From positions 1 to 64,000 of the forward strand of contig JAFVBE010000006.1 of the NCBI GenBank assembly GCA_017480195.1: a stretch of DNA of 64,000 nucleotides. The letters are read 5' to 3'. Origin of the DNA: Lachnospiraceae bacterium. GTDB taxonomy: Bacteria; Bacillota; Clostridia; Lachnospirales; Lachnospiraceae. The position numbers and the translations under genes were made by a program. This document shows, in pieces, positions 63,247 to 64,000 of this stretch (its first letter is position 1; every line of letters starts with the position of its first letter). Under the pieces are notes generated by a model. It did not search any database and was not told where the DNA came from. It was given only the letters and a program-made list of their open reading frames with translations.

Positions 63247-64000
63247 ATGGAACAGAAAAAACTACAAAAGACTTTAAAAATTATAGGTTATATTATATGT
63301 GGCATACAGCTAATAATAAGTATTCTGACAAGTATATATGTTATCAGAATGAAGGTTTTACCTACGGCGTTTGTATCGGTTATTGTGGTGCTGTTGGTAA
63401 TATTGGTTGTCTTACTCACGATAATGCAGAGATGGCTGATACCGGGTATAATAGGAAAGTTTTTGTCAATTCTTATAAGTGCGGTATTGGTTATAGTTTG
63501 TTTTTACATTGATTATTCTTATAAGAAGATAAATGATATGTCAGGTGTAGATACGAAGATAGATAATGTGGATGTCTATGTTATGAACGATGATCCTGCA
63601 CAGAGTATAAATGATGCAAAGGGCTATAATTTCGGAATTTTAAGTTCGCTCGACAGAGATAATACGAATAAGATTATAGCCGATATTGAAGATGAGGTTG
63701 GACAGAGTATAGCAACTACGGAATTTAATTCTGTAAAGGAACTTATGCAGAGTCTCTATGATGGAGATTCACAGGCGATAATTCTTAACTTTGCATATCT
63801 CGGTTTTGTATCTGATGATGAAAATTATAGCGATTTTACAAACAGGACACGAGTAATTTTCAATATGAATTATGAGTCTGCCATTAATACAGAGGAGGAA
63901 GTTCCGGAGGATTATCTTGCTAATCAGGAGGGAGTATTTACAATACTATTAAATGGCGTTGATACAAGAGGAACAACTATATCCAACAGCAATAGTGATA
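63247..64000 (+). CDS. LCP-family (LytR-CpsA-Psr) protein, 5' part only
   Basis: The frame starts at the ATG at 63247 (GGAG about 9 bases upstream) and stays open to the window end (251 codons). The N-terminal 100 residues contain three membrane helices (KTLKIIGYIICGIQLIIS and two more). An extracytoplasmic region of about 130 residues resembles a type 2 periplasmic-binding fold (VYVMNDDPAQSINDAKG, GILSSLDRDNT). The start of the LCP catalytic domain then appears (FTILLNGVDTRGTTIS). LCP enzymes attach glycopolymers to peptidoglycan. The rest lies outside the window. Confidence 0.82.
   Translation, partial: MEQKKLQKTLKIIGYIICGIQLIISILTSIYVIRMKVLPTAFVSVIVVLLVILVVLLTIMQRWLIPGIIGKFLSILISAVLVIVCFYIDYSYKKINDMSGVDTKIDNVDVYVMNDDPAQSINDAKGYNFGILSSLDRDNTNKIIADIEDEVGQSIATTEFNSVKELMQSLYDGDSQAIILNFAYLGFVSDDENYSDFTNRTRVIFNMNYESAINTEEEVPEDYLANQEGVFTILLNGVDTRGTTISNSNSD

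Overview
The window reads as a chromosomal segment of a low-GC Firmicute, most likely a motile member of the Lachnospiraceae (Clostridia). The evidence is the mix of families: DUF6128 and DUF6240 proteins, a SipL-like SPOCS/LysM spore-coat protein, a large Gram-positive SRP RNA, a T-box in front of thrS, flagellin with a FliS-type chaperone, and glycogen and cellobiose phosphorylases. The genus is left open. Almost all of the sequence is chromosomal core; I saw no phage, insertion sequence with transposase, CRISPR array, rRNA or tRNA gene.

Layout. 1-6 kb: type-2 (eukaryote-like) ileS and glycogen phosphorylase. 6-11.6 kb: a two-gene signalling operon made of an APC-type permease fused to a hybrid histidine kinase, followed by a PAS-PAS hybrid kinase with two receivers. 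11.7-19 kb: XRE regulators, an Rpn-type nuclease, hemolysin-III protein, a second-copy-style acyl carrier protein, DegV, an alpha/beta hydrolase and a DUF6796 membrane protein, separated by unusually palindrome-rich spacers. 19-27 kb (minus strand): methyltransferase, DUF1934, glutamate racemase, CPBP protease, an unknown membrane protein, PlsC, 4-alpha-glucanotransferase, an aminotransferase and a small soluble chemoreceptor-like protein. 27-31.6 kb (mostly plus): tatD broken by an in-frame amber codon, rsmA, DUF6128, GNAT (minus), tadA and the SRP RNA. 31.6-41.6 kb: a membrane MCP, a 7TM diguanylate cyclase, a type Ic aspartate aminotransferase, an HD protein, cellobiose phosphorylase, an aldose-epimerase-like protein and a single-domain Ig-like protein. 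41.8-48.3 kb: M23 peptidase, a DUF6240/FliK-like protein, flagellin, FliS and HIT. 48.4-54.3 kb: a Fur-family regulator with a textbook promoter and operator, an orphan metal-binding lipoprotein, and a cluster of zinc-ribbon membrane proteins with Q/P/Y/G-rich repeats. 54.3-64 kb: thrS with T-box, a DUF4428 protein, YwmB-like protein, tyrA, an XRE membrane regulator, a PrcB-like lipoprotein, sipL, and the start of an LCP-family protein that runs off the end.

How it fits together. Carbon storage and disaccharide use (glgP, malQ, cellobiose phosphorylase, epimerase), motility and chemosensing (flagellin, FliS, DUF6240, two MCP-type proteins, a GGDEF enzyme), cell-envelope maintenance (murI, M23, LCP, PlsC) and sporulation (sipL) are all represented. 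The signals least explained by ordinary annotation are the permease-kinase fusion operon, the zinc-ribbon/low-complexity/membrane paralog cluster, and several families of intergenic inverted repeats: four near-perfect GC-rich palindromes with a shared core, several long imperfect palindromes, and a 35-nt hairpin present twice with substitutions that keep it paired.
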